This document shows positions 23,100-34,000 of a stretch of 64,000 nt of DNA, piece after piece (position 1 is the first letter of the stretch; the number at the start of each line of letters is the position of its first letter). The position numbers and the translations under genes are program-made. Source of the DNA: Candidatus Denitrolinea symbiosum. GTDB taxonomy: Bacteria; Chloroflexota; Anaerolineae; Anaerolineales; Villigracilaceae. The notes under the pieces were generated by a model. It was not told the DNA's origin and ran no database searches. It worked only from the letters and a program-made list of their open reading frames with translations. The stretch spans positions 2,914,001-2,978,000 of the forward strand of contig BLAA01000001.1 in NCBI GenBank assembly GCA_017312345.1, read 5' to 3'.

Positions 23100-25187
23100 A
23101 TGATTATCGCATATTTTTTTAACGGGCTTTGCTTTGGAGGCTTGGGACTGGCGGCATATTTACAAATCCGCCAGGGGGGTGACTTCGCGCTCAAGAAACA
23201 GCTTCCGTGGCTGGCCTCCTTTGGTTTCGTCAGCGCCGTTACCAGTTGGGTGGATATGTTTCTCTCCAGCAACAGCGTAGACGAATATGCTCAAATTCTG
23301 ATCTTCGCCCGGATAATACTCCAACCGATAAGCGGACTCCTGCTTCTAATCTTCGGTTGGCGCGTCCTTCGGGATTTAACGCCTCTCCCCGCCTGGACGG
23401 TTTTCATCCCCGGCGTCATGATCGTTCCCATTTCATACGTTATCGCGTATGCCGCGACCACGTTCATCACCCCTTCGCCTATTGAAATTCCAATTGATAT
23501 TTGGTCTCGATATTTACTTTATCTGCCCGGCAGTATCATGGCAGGAGTCGGCTTTTTGCGTCAGTGGGATGTTCAACGCAAGCTTGGTATGTTCGACGTG
23601 GCCGGCTTGATGCTCGGCACCGGTCTGGCGTTTCTCTTCGAGGCTTTCGTGATCGGCCTGGTCGTGCCCGCCGCGCCTTATGGGCCGGCTTCCTACTACA
23701 ATTATGATCGCGTGATCACCAATGCTTTTTACGGAGAGTCTCTGACTACCGCCAACAGCACGATCTCGTGGCTCGATTATCAAAGCGTGCTAAACGCAAC
23801 AGGCGTCCCGATTCAATTTTGGCGGATGTTATCGGCAGTTATCCTGACGTTTTTCATGATACGGGGATTGGGCGTATTCGAGGCAATCCGCAAACGTCAG
23901 TTGGAAGAATTGCAAAATGAACGGGATCAAGCTCAACGGTCCGCGTTCGAAGCGCAGATCGCAGCGCGGCAAACGGCTGAAAATTGGACGGATGTCCTTG
24001 TCAGCATTAATCGCCGAATCACAGAATTGGAGGATATGGATAAGATCCTCCTGTTTATCGTAAAAAAGGCGCGGGCGTTATTGCAATCCGACTTTACCGG
24101 GCTGGCCTTGTTTGACGATTCCTATTCAACGCTGAACTTGAAATATATTTCCACCGAAAATAAAAACGAATTCATCGCCGAGCCCGTCGCAATTCAAAAC
24201 GAATTAATTCTGGAAACAGTTCGGGCGGCGCGGCCTCGCCGTTCGCTCGAAACAAACGCATTGACATCCCCGGAATATTTCGATTTTGGTTTACAGGAAG
24301 GAATACGAGCGATGGCGATCGTCCCTCTTGCGCTGGATAATCGCCCGGTGGGCGGAATTTGGACGGCGCGTTGCGAATCGAAACCATATTCCGACACCGA
24401 CTTGATCTGGCTGGAATGTATGGCCGATCAGGTGGCAATCGCCATTCAGCATGGTTTAATGACCTCGCACCTGCAATCGTATTCGATCGCGGAAGAACGG
24501 GCGCGCATTGCGCGGGAAATGCACGACGGTTTGGCGCAAGTGCTGGGCTATTTAAATATAGAAGTACAAACGCTGGGCGCTTTGCTCAAACAGGGACGCA
24601 AAGAGGCGCTTGAAGCCGAACTGAATCAAATGCGTGAAGCGGTGCGCACGGCTAACGCGGACGTGCGCGAAAACATCCTGAGTTTGCGGACGACATTGGC
24701 GAATGAAAAGGGCCTGGCCTCGGCCATGGATGAATATCTACAAGAGTTCAGCATCCAGACGGGAATCGAAACCGAGTTCCGAAACGAGGTCGAAGGCGAA
24801 TTAAATCTGGCGTCGTTGGCAGAAGTCCAACTGGTCTGTATTTTGCAGGAAGCATTAGCCAATGTCCGTAAACACGCGAAAGCCACCCTGGTGACCGTAA
24901 CCATTTCCAGAAAAAGCATCAACGAAAATGAGAGCATTTTTGTGTCGGTGAAAGATAACGGGCTCGGTTTCATTGAACGAAATTCAAAGCACAGTTTTGG
25001 CCTTCAAACCATGAAGGAACGTGCGGCCAGCGTTCAGGGCGTTTTACAGATTCACTCGATTCCCGGTGAAGGGACAACCGTCGAATATTCCTTCCCATGT
25101 TTGTCACGCGGCAAATTGGAAAGAAACTCGCGCTCTCTACAGGAAATCGGACTGCAAGCGAACGCGACGGGAGCAGTATCGAGATGA
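23100..25187 (+). CDS. Membrane sensor histidine kinase, NarL-partner type, with GAF domain
   Basis: About 695 residues. Roughly eight N-terminal membrane helices (residues 1-275) form an intramembrane sensor. A coiled coil (RKRQLEELQNERDQAQRSAF) leads to a GAF domain (about 310-460), then a HisKA_3 helix with the phospho-His in AREMHDGLAQ and an HATPase_c domain (EALANVRKHA, VKDNGLGF, FGLQTMKERA). The start is uncertain: ATG 23100 begins the first helix, while ATG 23076 lies inside the IS end. Promoter and RBS are probably cut off or supplied by the IS. It overlaps the next gene by ATGA. Confidence 0.85.
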   Translation: MIIAYFFNGLCFGGLGLAAYLQIRQGGDFALKKQLPWLASFGFVSAVTSWVDMFLSSNSVDEYAQILIFARIILQPISGLLLLIFGWRVLRDLTPLPAWTVFIPGVMIVPISYVIAYAATTFITPSPIEIPIDIWSRYLLYLPGSIMAGVGFLRQWDVQRKLGMFDVAGLMLGTGLAFLFEAFVIGLVVPAAPYGPASYYNYDRVITNAFYGESLTTANSTISWLDYQSVLNATGVPIQFWRMLSAVILTFFMIRGLGVFEAIRKRQLEELQNERDQAQRSAFEAQIAARQTAENWTDVLVSINRRITELEDMDKILLFIVKKARALLQSDFTGLALFDDSYSTLNLKYISTENKNEFIAEPVAIQNELILETVRAARPRRSLETNALTSPEYFDFGLQEGIRAMAIVPLALDNRPVGGIWTARCESKPYSDTDLIWLECMADQVAIAIQHGLMTSHLQSYSIAEERARIAREMHDGLAQVLGYLNIEVQTLGALLKQGRKEALEAELNQMREAVRTANADVRENILSLRTTLANEKGLASAMDEYLQEFSIQTGIETEFRNEVEGELNLASLAEVQLVCILQEALANVRKHAKATLVTVTISRKSINENESIFVSVKDNGLGFIERNSKHSFGLQTMKERAASVQGVLQIHSIPGEGTTVEYSFPCLSRGKLERNSRSLQEIGLQANATGAVSR

Positions 25188-26104
25188 ATGTAAGAGAATG
25201 GGCCCTGCCGGTCTACACCATCCTGATGCAACTTTCGGTCGGGACTCTGCTGATGCTGTGGATTGCGCGCGAAGTTCACATCCGCCAATTCGCCGAGGCA
25301 GAGATCAACCGAATCATGAAATTTCCAGTCACAATCATTTTCACTACCGCGTGCCTGGCAATGGCCGGCTCTCACTTTCATTTGAGCAAACCGTTACATT
25401 CCTACCTGGCTGTGTTGAATTTTCGCACATCCTGGTTAAGTCGAGAGATCGTATTCACAGTATTCTTTTTTTTAACGCTGTCAAGTATGTTAGCGTTACA
25501 CTGGCTGCAAAACGACAAAACAAAGTTAAAAACCTTTTTAGGCTGGCTCGCCGTTCTATTCGGCTTCGCGCTGGTGTTCTGCATGGCGCATATCTACCTG
25601 CTTCCCGCCCAACCTGCCTGGAATTCGCCGTTTACAGTCCTGTCGTTTTTTTTGACCATGCTTCTTCTTGGCAATATCGCTTTGCCTGCCATGTTGCTGG
25701 TTGATTTTTCATTCTCGAACGTATTGACGTTGGAACGCTTCGATCAACAATATCTTTTAATTCGCCGCGTTTTGATTTGGTCAACGGCCGCGAGCGCTCT
25801 TATATGGCTCATGGCAGTCGCCTTGAATTTCTACCAAACCTTGATGCTTCGCTTGGGAGATCGCTGGACTCAAACTAGCTTTGAACTTCTGACGAATCTA
25901 TATCGCCCCTTGCTAGTCTTGAGGCTGGGCCTGCCGCTTTTGGGAATCGCTATATTAGCCATTTCAGTTTTCAGCGCCGTCAGGCGAAATCGAGCTATCC
26001 AGGAATTAATGGTTCCGATTTATGCTTCGTGTATTTTCGTGATTGTTGGAGAGATCCTTGGCCGGTTTCTCTTTTACGCGACGCATATCCGTATCGGCGT
26101 CTAG
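25184..26104 (+). CDS. DmsC-like membrane protein in the two-component operon
   Basis: 306 residues, about eight transmembrane helices. It resembles the DMSO-reductase anchor at 30125: both start V/T-REWAL...TIL-Q, share TSWLSREI/V and QPAWN, and end GRFLFYATH-IG. Anchor subunits oxidise menaquinol and pass electrons to DmsB. Here no A or B subunit is adjacent; the gene overlaps the kinase gene (ATGA) and is followed 19 nt later by the response regulator. A quinone- or redox-sensing accessory of the kinase is an attractive inference; a second anchor for the downstream reductase is the alternative. Confidence 0.75.
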   Translation: MNVREWALPVYTILMQLSVGTLLMLWIAREVHIRQFAEAEINRIMKFPVTIIFTTACLAMAGSHFHLSKPLHSYLAVLNFRTSWLSREIVFTVFFFLTLSSMLALHWLQNDKTKLKTFLGWLAVLFGFALVFCMAHIYLLPAQPAWNSPFTVLSFFLTMLLLGNIALPAMLLVDFSFSNVLTLERFDQQYLLIRRVLIWSTAASALIWLMAVALNFYQTLMLRLGDRWTQTSFELLTNLYRPLLVLRLGLPLLGIAILAISVFSAVRRNRAIQELMVPIYASCIFVIVGEILGRFLFYATHIRIGV

Positions 26105-26123
26105 AAAAGATTTGGAGTTGAAC

Positions 26124-26780
26124 ATGTCTATTCGAGTTTTGCTTGCAGACGATCACAAACTATTCCGCCAGGGGATGATCAGCCTGATGCGCACGCGTGA
26201 GGACCTGGTCGAGGTCGTGGGAGAGGCGGAAACGGGCGAAGAAGCGATTCAATTGACCGAAAAATTGAGTCCCGACGTGGTCCTCATGGATATTTATATG
26301 TCGCAAATGGATGGGTTGCAGGCGGCTAAAGAGATTCGGACGCGTTTTCCCAAAGTGGCGATTGTGATGCTGACCTCCTCCGAGCGCGACGGACACCTGT
26401 ATGAAGCCGTACGTCTGGGAGTGGCCGGCTATTTACTTAAGAGTCTAGACGCGGATGAATTGTTCGAATTGCTGGAAGGGGTGACGCGCGGCGAGGCGGC
26501 CATGACGCGTTCAATGGCTATGCGGCTTCTAAAGGGCGTGGCCGATCGCATGGTTGACGGCGAGAGCGGGGAAGAAGCGCTCTCGGAGAAAGAACTGTTG
26601 GTTCTGCGGTTTGTCGCCAGCGGCGCCAGTAACGCCGAGATCGCGGAGAGTCTTTCGATCTCCATCAACACAGTCAAGAGTCACTTGAAAAATATTTTGG
26701 AGAAACTCCAACTCGCCAATCGAACGCAAGCTGCCACTTATGCTTTGAAGCATGGCCTGGTTTTGCCGAGGGAAAATTAA
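26124..26780 (+). CDS. NarL/LuxR-type response regulator
   Basis: 218 residues. Receiver domain with LLADDHKLFRQG, phospho-Asp in VVLMDIYMSQ, and the switch residues in VMLTSS and LLKSLD; then a LuxR-type HTH (LSEKELLVLRFVASGASNAE, IAESLSISINTVKSHLKNI). I chose ATG 26124 with TTGGAG upstream. It is third in the kinase/DmsC-like/regulator operon and should be phosphorylated by the kinase; the molybdoenzyme operon 280 nt downstream is the obvious target. Confidence 0.92.
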   Translation: MSIRVLLADDHKLFRQGMISLMRTREDLVEVVGEAETGEEAIQLTEKLSPDVVLMDIYMSQMDGLQAAKEIRTRFPKVAIVMLTSSERDGHLYEAVRLGVAGYLLKSLDADELFELLEGVTRGEAAMTRSMAMRLLKGVADRMVDGESGEEALSEKELLVLRFVASGASNAEIAESLSISINTVKSHLKNILEKLQLANRTQAATYALKHGLVLPREN

Positions 26781-26833
26781 CGGGGCGCGGCTGATGGCAA
26801 ATTAATCCTTTTACAACCATATTTTATCCATAT

Positions 26834-26861
26834 TTGAATCACCCTTTGGGGTGAGGCTAAT
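26834..26861 (+). promoter_or_regulatory. Candidate promoter with internal palindrome before dmsA
   Basis: TTGAAT (26834-26839) and GCTAAT (26856-26861) are 16 nt apart, and a palindrome CACCC-TTTG-GGGTG (26840-26853) fills the spacer, a typical place for regulator binding. A second hairpin, AGCCAGA-AAA-TCTGGCT, lies at 27001-27017 in the leader. The rest of the 26781-27062 gap shows no supported gene. Confidence 0.35.
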
Positions 26862-27062
26862 TTGCTTCGCAGGAGGGATGAAGAGATGGATGTTATCGGA
26901 TATTCTAATAGTGAAAATCGACACAAGAGTATCTAAATCCATCTTTTATCAGGAGAATGCCTAGTGACGAATCCTAATCATAAATTTCAAATTCCCTTCA
27001 AGCCAGAAAATCTGGCTCTGCAAGAGTAAAAAATTCACCTCATCTTATTTCGGAGGAACGTA

Positions 27063-29483
27063 ATGAACGAAGGAAATTTCCTCACCAACACCTTGACCGA
27101 TGTAGCGCTCACCCGCCGCAGTTTCCTTAAATGGAGCGCGGCTTTGGGTGGTACAGCCGCACTGGCCGGGGGACTAAATTTCGGTTTAAAGACCGTGGAG
27201 AAAGCGGCGGCAGCCAGCATTGAGGATATAAAAACAGTTGCCTGCTACCATAACTGTGGCGGTCGTTGCGTACTTGGAGCTGTCGTGAAAGATGGTACAG
27301 TCGTACGGATTGTTGCAGATCCCACAGAGGAAAAGGACCCAATCACGAATCCACGAGCTATTCCTTGTCAGCGAGGTCGCGCACAAATTCGTCGTGTTTA
27401 CGCGCCGGATCGGCTTAAGTATCCCATGAAACGCGTGGGCAAACGCGGCGAAGGAAAATTCGAACGGATCAGTTGGGATGAAGCCCTCGATATGATTGCC
27501 AGCGAATTGCAGCGAATCAAAAAACAATATGGGCAGGAATCCATCTTCTTCATGCAAGGCTTAGGTGAAATGTGGACTGGGCCTGAAGGCCGATCCCCCA
27601 TTACTCGCTTGCTGAGGTTATTTGGCGGCCATGTTGAGTTTTACAACAACTATAGCTTCGCCGCATTTCAAGCGGCCATGCCCTTTATTACAGGTGGAAG
27701 TCGCGCCAATTGCGGCAACTATGTGAATGACATCCTCAATTCTAAACTGGTTGTCTTGTTCGGCGATAACTCCTGTGTGACGCGGGCGGGCGGCGACAAT
27801 GCTGGCTACTACTACGTTAAGGCAAAAGAACATGGTGTGAAGTTCATCGTTATCGACCCTGTATACACTGACACAGCCATCGCCACTGCTGCAGATTGGG
27901 TTCCGATCAATGGCGGTACAGATGTTGCCTTGATTGCCGCCATGGCCTATGTCATGGTTAAAGAAAACCTTTACGATAAAGAATTCATGGCTAAGTATGC
28001 AGTTGGGTTCGATGAAGACACCCTGCCCGAAGGCGCTCCTGCCAATTCCTCTTACATGGCTTATCTTATGGGAACTGGCTATGATATGGTACCCAAAACC
28101 CCAGAATGGGCGGCGCCAATTACAGGTATCCCTGCCGAACGTATCGTTCAATTGGCTCGCCAGATTGCAACCACCAAACCTTGCGCGATGTTCCAGGGTT
28201 GGGGGATTCAGCGACGCGCTTATGGCGAACAGGCGGTTCGAGCCGTTCCGACACTAGCGGCCATGACCGGCAATTTCGGAATTAAAGGCGGCAGCCCAGG
28301 ATTGCGTCCAACAATAATGCCGTTCAAAATGGGCGGCTTCCCCCTTCCTAAGAATCCAGTAACGGCATCCATTCCACTCTACTTGTGGACGGATTACATC
28401 TTCCGCGGCAAAGAGATGACGAACGGAGCACGAGACAAGATCAAAGGAGCCGAAAAACTAGGCGCCAACATGAAGTTTATGTGGAATCACGCCGGCAACA
28501 CCGTATTAAATCAACATGCAAACATCAACCGCACAAAGAAGCTCCTTGAAGACGATACGATGCTTGAAATGCTGGTCTCCTACGAAGTTGCGATGACTCC
28601 AACAGCTAAGTTCTCCGACATTCTTCTACCAGCAACAACAGGTTTTGAAGTTGAATCCATCATTACTGGCGAAGGCCATGCAGAAAAAGGCGGTCGCCAG
28701 TTCGCGCTCTTCAATCATCAAGTAATTGAGCCGATGTACGAGAGCAAGAATACTCTATGGGTGATGGAACAGCTAGCCGATCGTTTAGGGATTGGCGAGG
28801 AATTCCGTGACGGCCACATGACGCGGGATGATTGGATGCGAGATATGATTAAAGTTTCGCAAGAAGCTTATCCAGACTTTCCATCTCTCGAGAAATTCAA
28901 AGAAATGGGCGTGTACAAGATCACAGCCGATAAGGTCATGGTTGCATTCGCCGCCTTCCGCGAAGATCCAGTCGCTAACCCGCTTGAAACCGAGACAGGC
29001 AAAATCGAGGTTTATTCCCCCGGTTTAGTCCGATTCAATGAGCCGGATGAAATCCCCGCGATTCCTCTCTACATCCCGGAGTGGGAAGGCGTGAATGATC
29101 CATTGCGAAAGACATTCCCGCTCCAGATGTCCGGATACCACGCCCCTCAGCGCTCCCATTCGACTTTTGACAACACCGACTATCTTAGAGAGGCGCTTCC
29201 TCAGATGTTCTGGATTAATCCATTGGATGCGGAATCTCGAGGAATCCAAAACGGAGATAAAGTCAAGGTCTTCAATGATCGCGGCGCTACCTTTGTTCGA
29301 GCATATGTGACTAACCGCGTTCGTCCTGGCGCAGCATGTCTGGCACAGGGAGCCTGGTACACTCCCGATCAAAATGGGATGGATACGAACGGCTCCATAA
29401 ACATGCTGACTAATGAGCATCCGACGCCGCTGGCGAAAGGAACGACTCAGCACACTACCCTTGTACAGGTTGAGAAGGCCTGA
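27063..29483 (+). CDS. dmsA: Molybdopterin oxidoreductase, DmsA-type catalytic subunit
   Basis: 806 residues. Twin-arginine signal LTRRSFLKW (Arg 18-19) followed by a hydrophobic stretch shows folded export. A [4Fe-4S] site is formed by Cys 61, 65, 69 and 102 (CYHNCGGRC...PCQRG). The bis-MGD domains follow; the residue near 196 in FYNNYSFAAFQ suggests Ser ligation of Mo, as in DMSO/TMAO reductases, rather than Cys or Asp. Substrate is not certain: DMSO, TMAO, another S- or N-oxide, or an oxyanion. First gene of the A-B-C set, with GGAGG before ATG 27063. Confidence 0.88.
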   Translation: MNEGNFLTNTLTDVALTRRSFLKWSAALGGTAALAGGLNFGLKTVEKAAAASIEDIKTVACYHNCGGRCVLGAVVKDGTVVRIVADPTEEKDPITNPRAIPCQRGRAQIRRVYAPDRLKYPMKRVGKRGEGKFERISWDEALDMIASELQRIKKQYGQESIFFMQGLGEMWTGPEGRSPITRLLRLFGGHVEFYNNYSFAAFQAAMPFITGGSRANCGNYVNDILNSKLVVLFGDNSCVTRAGGDNAGYYYVKAKEHGVKFIVIDPVYTDTAIATAADWVPINGGTDVALIAAMAYVMVKENLYDKEFMAKYAVGFDEDTLPEGAPANSSYMAYLMGTGYDMVPKTPEWAAPITGIPAERIVQLARQIATTKPCAMFQGWGIQRRAYGEQAVRAVPTLAAMTGNFGIKGGSPGLRPTIMPFKMGGFPLPKNPVTASIPLYLWTDYIFRGKEMTNGARDKIKGAEKLGANMKFMWNHAGNTVLNQHANINRTKKLLEDDTMLEMLVSYEVAMTPTAKFSDILLPATTGFEVESIITGEGHAEKGGRQFALFNHQVIEPMYESKNTLWVMEQLADRLGIGEEFRDGHMTRDDWMRDMIKVSQEAYPDFPSLEKFKEMGVYKITADKVMVAFAAFREDPVANPLETETGKIEVYSPGLVRFNEPDEIPAIPLYIPEWEGVNDPLRKTFPLQMSGYHAPQRSHSTFDNTDYLREALPQMFWINPLDAESRGIQNGDKVKVFNDRGATFVRAYVTNRVRPGAACLAQGAWYTPDQNGMDTNGSINMLTNEHPTPLAKGTTQHTTLVQVEKA

Positions 29484-29496
29484 TAGGAGATTCAAT

Positions 29497-30111
29497 ATGG
29501 CTAAACAACTTGGTTTCTACGTTAATCTGGCGAATTGTATTGGCTGTAAAGCATGCGAGATCGCCTGTAAAGACCGCAAAGGACTTCCGGCCGGAGTACG
29601 CTGGCGCCGTGTATATGAATATAGCGGAGGTGAGTGGATTGCTAGCGGCAACCAGCATGTTCCAAGCGACGTCTTCAGCTACTATGTTTCAACAGCCTGC
29701 ATGCACTGCGAAAAACCGATTTGCGTAGAGGTCTGCCCGACCTCTGCCATTCGGAAGCGTGACGATGGGATCGTTGTGCTCAACTCCGATAATTGCATTG
29801 GTTGTCGCTATTGCTCATGGGCTTGCCCCTATGGCGCTCCGCAATTCAACGAAGAAGCGGGCGTCATGACAAAGTGCGACTTCTGTGTTGAACTCCAGGA
29901 GAGAGGCGAGAAGCCCGCCTGTGTAGATGCATGTCCTATGCGGGCGCTTGAGTATGGTGATATCGAAGAACTAAAGGCTAAACATGGCGGGTTAACTGCT
30001 GTGGCGCCAATGCCCGATCCATCTCTAACTAATCCAGCCATTGTGTATGGCCCTCACAAAGACGTGAAATCGGCGCACTACCGTGGTGGACAACTAAAGA
30101 ATATAGACTGA
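29497..30111 (+). CDS. dmsB: Four-cluster ferredoxin electron-transfer subunit, DmsB-type
   Basis: 204 residues with four Cys clusters: CIGCKACEIAC, the loop CMHCEKPICVEVCP, CIGCRYCSWACP and CDFCVEL...CVDACP. It carries electrons from the DmsC-type anchor to the molybdenum subunit on the outer face and travels with DmsA through Tat, having no signal of its own. GGAG precedes ATG 29497, 13 nt after the dmsA stop. Confidence 0.93.
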   Translation: MAKQLGFYVNLANCIGCKACEIACKDRKGLPAGVRWRRVYEYSGGEWIASGNQHVPSDVFSYYVSTACMHCEKPICVEVCPTSAIRKRDDGIVVLNSDNCIGCRYCSWACPYGAPQFNEEAGVMTKCDFCVELQERGEKPACVDACPMRALEYGDIEELKAKHGGLTAVAPMPDPSLTNPAIVYGPHKDVKSAHYRGGQLKNID

Positions 30112-30124
30112 GAGGAGTCTTAAA

Positions 30125-31021
30125 ATGGTTACTCGTGAATGGGCTCTACTCATATTTACCATCCTAGGACAGATGGCCTCCGGCGCTCTGCTAACACTGA
30201 TGCTTATCCGCGCGTTCGCTATTCGTAAGACAAACGTGCAACAAGCAAATCGCTTGACGGATGGTCCGTTATTTATTGTGGTGCCAATCATGGCGCTCGC
30301 TTTGCTGGCATCTCTGTTCCATCTTGGTAATCTTATCAATATTACGAAGGCAGTGCCGAACCTGGGCACCTCATGGCTCAGCCGTGAAGTGATCGTTGCA
30401 GTTGTCTTCGTAGTTCTGGCAGCGCTTTACACCTTCCTGCAATGGCGTAAGCTATCTACCGAACTGATCCGAGCGACAATCGGTTGGATCGCCGCTTTGG
30501 TTGGACAGTTCCAGACCATTGCCATGATTATGGTGTATATGATCCGAACACAACCCGCCTGGAATACATTTGCCACACCGATTACCTTTCTGGTTACCTC
30601 GTTTTTGCTCGGCGTGCTGGTAGTTGCTGCAGCATTAGTGGCTACTCGTGCGATAGGCGACGAAACCCAAACTGACCTTCTGCACAGTACTCTCCGGGGT
30701 ATTGCAATTACTTCCATTGCCTTGGTAGGAGTTGAGTTTGTAGTGTTGCCTATTTATGTTCTTTACCTGTCTACACAGGGCGCGTCAGCCCTTCAGACAA
30801 TGAGTTCCATGTTTGGGACATACACAGCGGTTCTCGTACTACGACTCCTGCTGGTCTTTGTAGGTGGCGGGGTGTTAGGCGTCTACTTGTATGAGAATGC
30901 AGCCAATGGGAAAGAGAGGAACTTAGCTTTGCTGGTCTACAGCGCCTTCATACTGGTGTTGATTGCTGAAGCAATGGGGCGGTTCCTTTTTTACGCAACC
31001 CATTATTCCATCGGGTTGTAG
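30125..31021 (+). CDS. dmsC: DmsC-type membrane anchor / quinol dehydrogenase subunit
   Basis: 298 residues, eight predicted helices, starting 13 nt after dmsB with GAGGAG in the leader. It should oxidise menaquinol and anchor the A-B dimer. It is a paralogue of the protein at 25184 (shared TSWLSREV, RTQPAWN, GRFLFYATH). A strong terminator follows. Confidence 0.88.
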   Translation: MVTREWALLIFTILGQMASGALLTLMLIRAFAIRKTNVQQANRLTDGPLFIVVPIMALALLASLFHLGNLINITKAVPNLGTSWLSREVIVAVVFVVLAALYTFLQWRKLSTELIRATIGWIAALVGQFQTIAMIMVYMIRTQPAWNTFATPITFLVTSFLLGVLVVAAALVATRAIGDETQTDLLHSTLRGIAITSIALVGVEFVVLPIYVLYLSTQGASALQTMSSMFGTYTAVLVLRLLLVFVGGGVLGVYLYENAANGKERNLALLVYSAFILVLIAEAMGRFLFYATHYSIGL

Positions 31022-31036
31022 GCCGCTACCTGACAA

Positions 31037-31067
31037 CAGGGGCAGGAGGATTCCTGCCCCTGTTTTT
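31037..31067 (+). terminator. Strong terminator after dmsC
   Basis: Perfect 11-bp stem CAGGGGCAGGA / TCCTGCCCCTG with a 4-nt loop, followed by TTTTT. It separates the A-B-C genes from the WD40-cytochrome gene, whose own SD (TAGGAG) starts 4 nt later, so part of the transcription must read through or a promoter lies within. Confidence 0.85.
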
Positions 31068-31080
31068 AATAGGAGTCTTC

Positions 31081-34000
31081 ATGACACTTAAGTCAGCATC
31101 TTTGTTCATTGTAGCGCTTCTCTTTGCTCTAATTTTCCCTGTATTGCCAGTTGCGTCACAATCTGCTGGGGAGGATGGTATCCAAATTATTTCACTCTCA
31201 GAAAGCGGACACGACATTGCAAATGCAGTTCTGTTTTCACACGATGGCAAACGGATTGTTGTGGGAACTTCTTCAGGAATTTCCATTTTTAATTCGAAAT
31301 CCTTATTTCGCGAACGATTTATTGAAACAGGAACATGGGTACGCAGCATTACACTCTCATCAGACGAACAAACTCTTGCCGCCGGCCTTTTCGACAACAC
31401 AGTCCGCCTATGGAATTTTTCCGATGGCAGAGAAATATCTGTTTTACGCGGACATACTAATTGGGTACGAAGTGTAGCTTTCTCACCAAATGGGCGTCTG
31501 CTCGCGACTGCCGGCGACGATGATACAGTGCTTCTTTGGGATACATCTACTCACTCTATTAAGCGCGTAATCACACAAGTCATCGGAGCGCGTGTTCTAG
31601 CCTTTTCTCCCGATGGGCAAGAACTCGCGATCGGATTGCAAGATTCAACAATCAAGTTGATTAAGGCTTCAGATGGCAGTTTAACAAAAACGCTTGTTGG
31701 GCATACCGATTGGGTTCGAAGCCTCGTGTTTTCTCCGGATGGCGCTACTCTGGCTTCTGGCGCATTTGACGCTACAATCATCTTATGGGATGTTTCCAAC
31801 GGCCACTCAACTCATAAACTTACAGGCCATCAATCCAGCGTTTTAAGCCTTGCCTTTTCCCCTGATGGGATGACGCTGGCTTCCGGTTCGGTTGATAGTA
31901 CTGTTAAGCTCTGGGATCCAAAAGACGGCAACCTCCTTCATACACTGATCGGTCATACAGACTTCGTTTACAGCGTGGGCTTCTCTCCGGACGGAAAAAT
32001 ATTGGCGTCTGGTTCAAGCGATAATACTGTTAGGTTATGGAACTTAACTCAACCGAGCCTAGTTACTACCCCGCTCACAAACACGCCAAGCGACTGCAGA
32101 TCTTGCCATCATCCGCGCGGCCTTATCGCTCCGCCAAGAGTCATCCAGGTCAAATGTAACGCTTGCCATGCAGATGGAATCGGTTTAAATTTTTGTCCGA
32201 CTTTTCCCTCTGCACAAATAGGCGCTCTGCCTATTCAGTTTAGGAATAGCGATCTACCGACGGGCGTTCCCGTGGCAGGTGAAAATCTGGCGGTGATTAT
32301 CAATTATCCAACGAATGGAGAAAGCGTATATTCTTCCAGTGCATACCGGGCTCCCTTATATGTTACAGGCTCGATTAAATCAGACATCGCCCCTACCCAC
32401 GTAACCTTAGAACTTTCAGTTTTCTCCCGAGATGCCACAGAGCCTGTCTTTACTGTAACAGGTCATCCGTCTGAGACCGGCAGTTTCGAATATAAATTAA
32501 CTCAAAATCATGATAACCCACTTCCTATTGATGTCGGGCCTGCGACCCAAGACTGCCTGATATGTCATGGTACTTTTCAAAATCAGAGCAATGGAGATTT
32601 ACCGGAAGGCGAAGTACGATTACTCGTTCGTGCCACGGCTCCAGACGGAAGAACTGCAACTGACGAACGTTGGCTCTATGTGGACACTAGTAAAAAGGTA
32701 ATGATTGAAGTAAATGTAGTTGACAAAGATACACGTCAACCTATAGCGGGCCTTCCTGTACAAGCTTCCACGATTCTCTATCATTGGCGTGAGCGCTATG
32801 CTCATGAGAAAACCAATCTGCAGGGAGTGGCTTATCTCAATGTAGAAGCTCTCACTCAGGCGCCCACTGTTTATCAATTCACAATACCAGATACAGTGCT
32901 AGACGGCTCTTATTATTCCGCGCTTCAACCCATTTCTATTTCCATACTGCCAGACGAAACCCTTTTACCAGCTGTGACTATCGAAGTCCAATCTCGAGTC
33001 AGCCATGTCTTTGGGCATTTAACCGGCGCGCTCCCAGCAGAGCTGTTGGATGTGTTGGCCATCCGGTTGCCAGACGGTGATTTTCATCGGATTCGAAGTT
33101 CTGGTGACTATTTTGAATTCCATGGACTAGCTAATGGCAAATACTTATTTACGCCTGATCCATTAACATTGTTATCCTTTGATCTCTACTCTCAACCGGC
33201 CGCAGTGGACCTGAGCGTCGTTCCCGAGGCCCACCCTGAATTGGTTATCACGCCAAAAACCGGAATACGAATTAGCGGGAGATTGCTTGATCGTACTAAT
33301 ACTGCTAATATTCCGTTTGCCTGGATTGTGGCCAAGTCAGGCCAGGTCTATACACCTGATCCCGTCACTGGTGAATTCACTTTTTTCACCGACGGCTCCA
33401 CTCGTCAATCCCTCACGGTACTTGCACCTGGATACTACAGCCAGACACAAATGGTGGATCTGACAAGCAGAGCAGTAGATGGGCTTATTTTTTCGCTCGT
33501 GCGTCAATCGACAACCAAATCTTTGAACTGGGGTGAAGGAAAGATTATTATCCCATCAGATAGTGTTTATGAGTTCGTTCAGAATACGCTAAAAATAACT
33601 CGTGGCTGGGTTTGGGGCTATGACGGCAATAGCGCACAAACAATCGAAGTTGCAGGAAAGCAACTTGAACTAACCAATGGAACCTTTGCTCTTGAATATC
33701 TTCCCCCTGAAGGAGGTTGGTTATATGTTCTAACAGGCCAAGGCGTTATTCAGGCCGAAGGTCTCCCGGATATCCAAGTAAAGAGCGGAGAAATGGTCTT
33801 TCTACAGAGTGGAGTAAACGCGCAACCCGTCTTGCTTGAGCCATCTGTCTTGGCAATTCTAAAAAACGTAGATCAACCGCCAATTTCTCCAACTTGGGAA
33901 CCGGGACTTGGAACGCAGATTACAAATCGCCTAGCGCAATTTGGTATCGGATTCATGCAAATTATTACATTTATTACCTATTTTATAGTATTAGTCTTCC

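Noticed and set aside
25021..25704. 227-codon plus ORF across the kinase/DmsC-like junction
   Set aside because: The two real frames overlap here by ATGA with clear domains; this third frame is incidental.
26879..26963. Short ORFs after AGGAGGG in the dmsA leader
   Set aside because: The SD-like string is too close to the first ATG, and peptides of 16-27 residues show no recognisable pattern; not strong enough to call.
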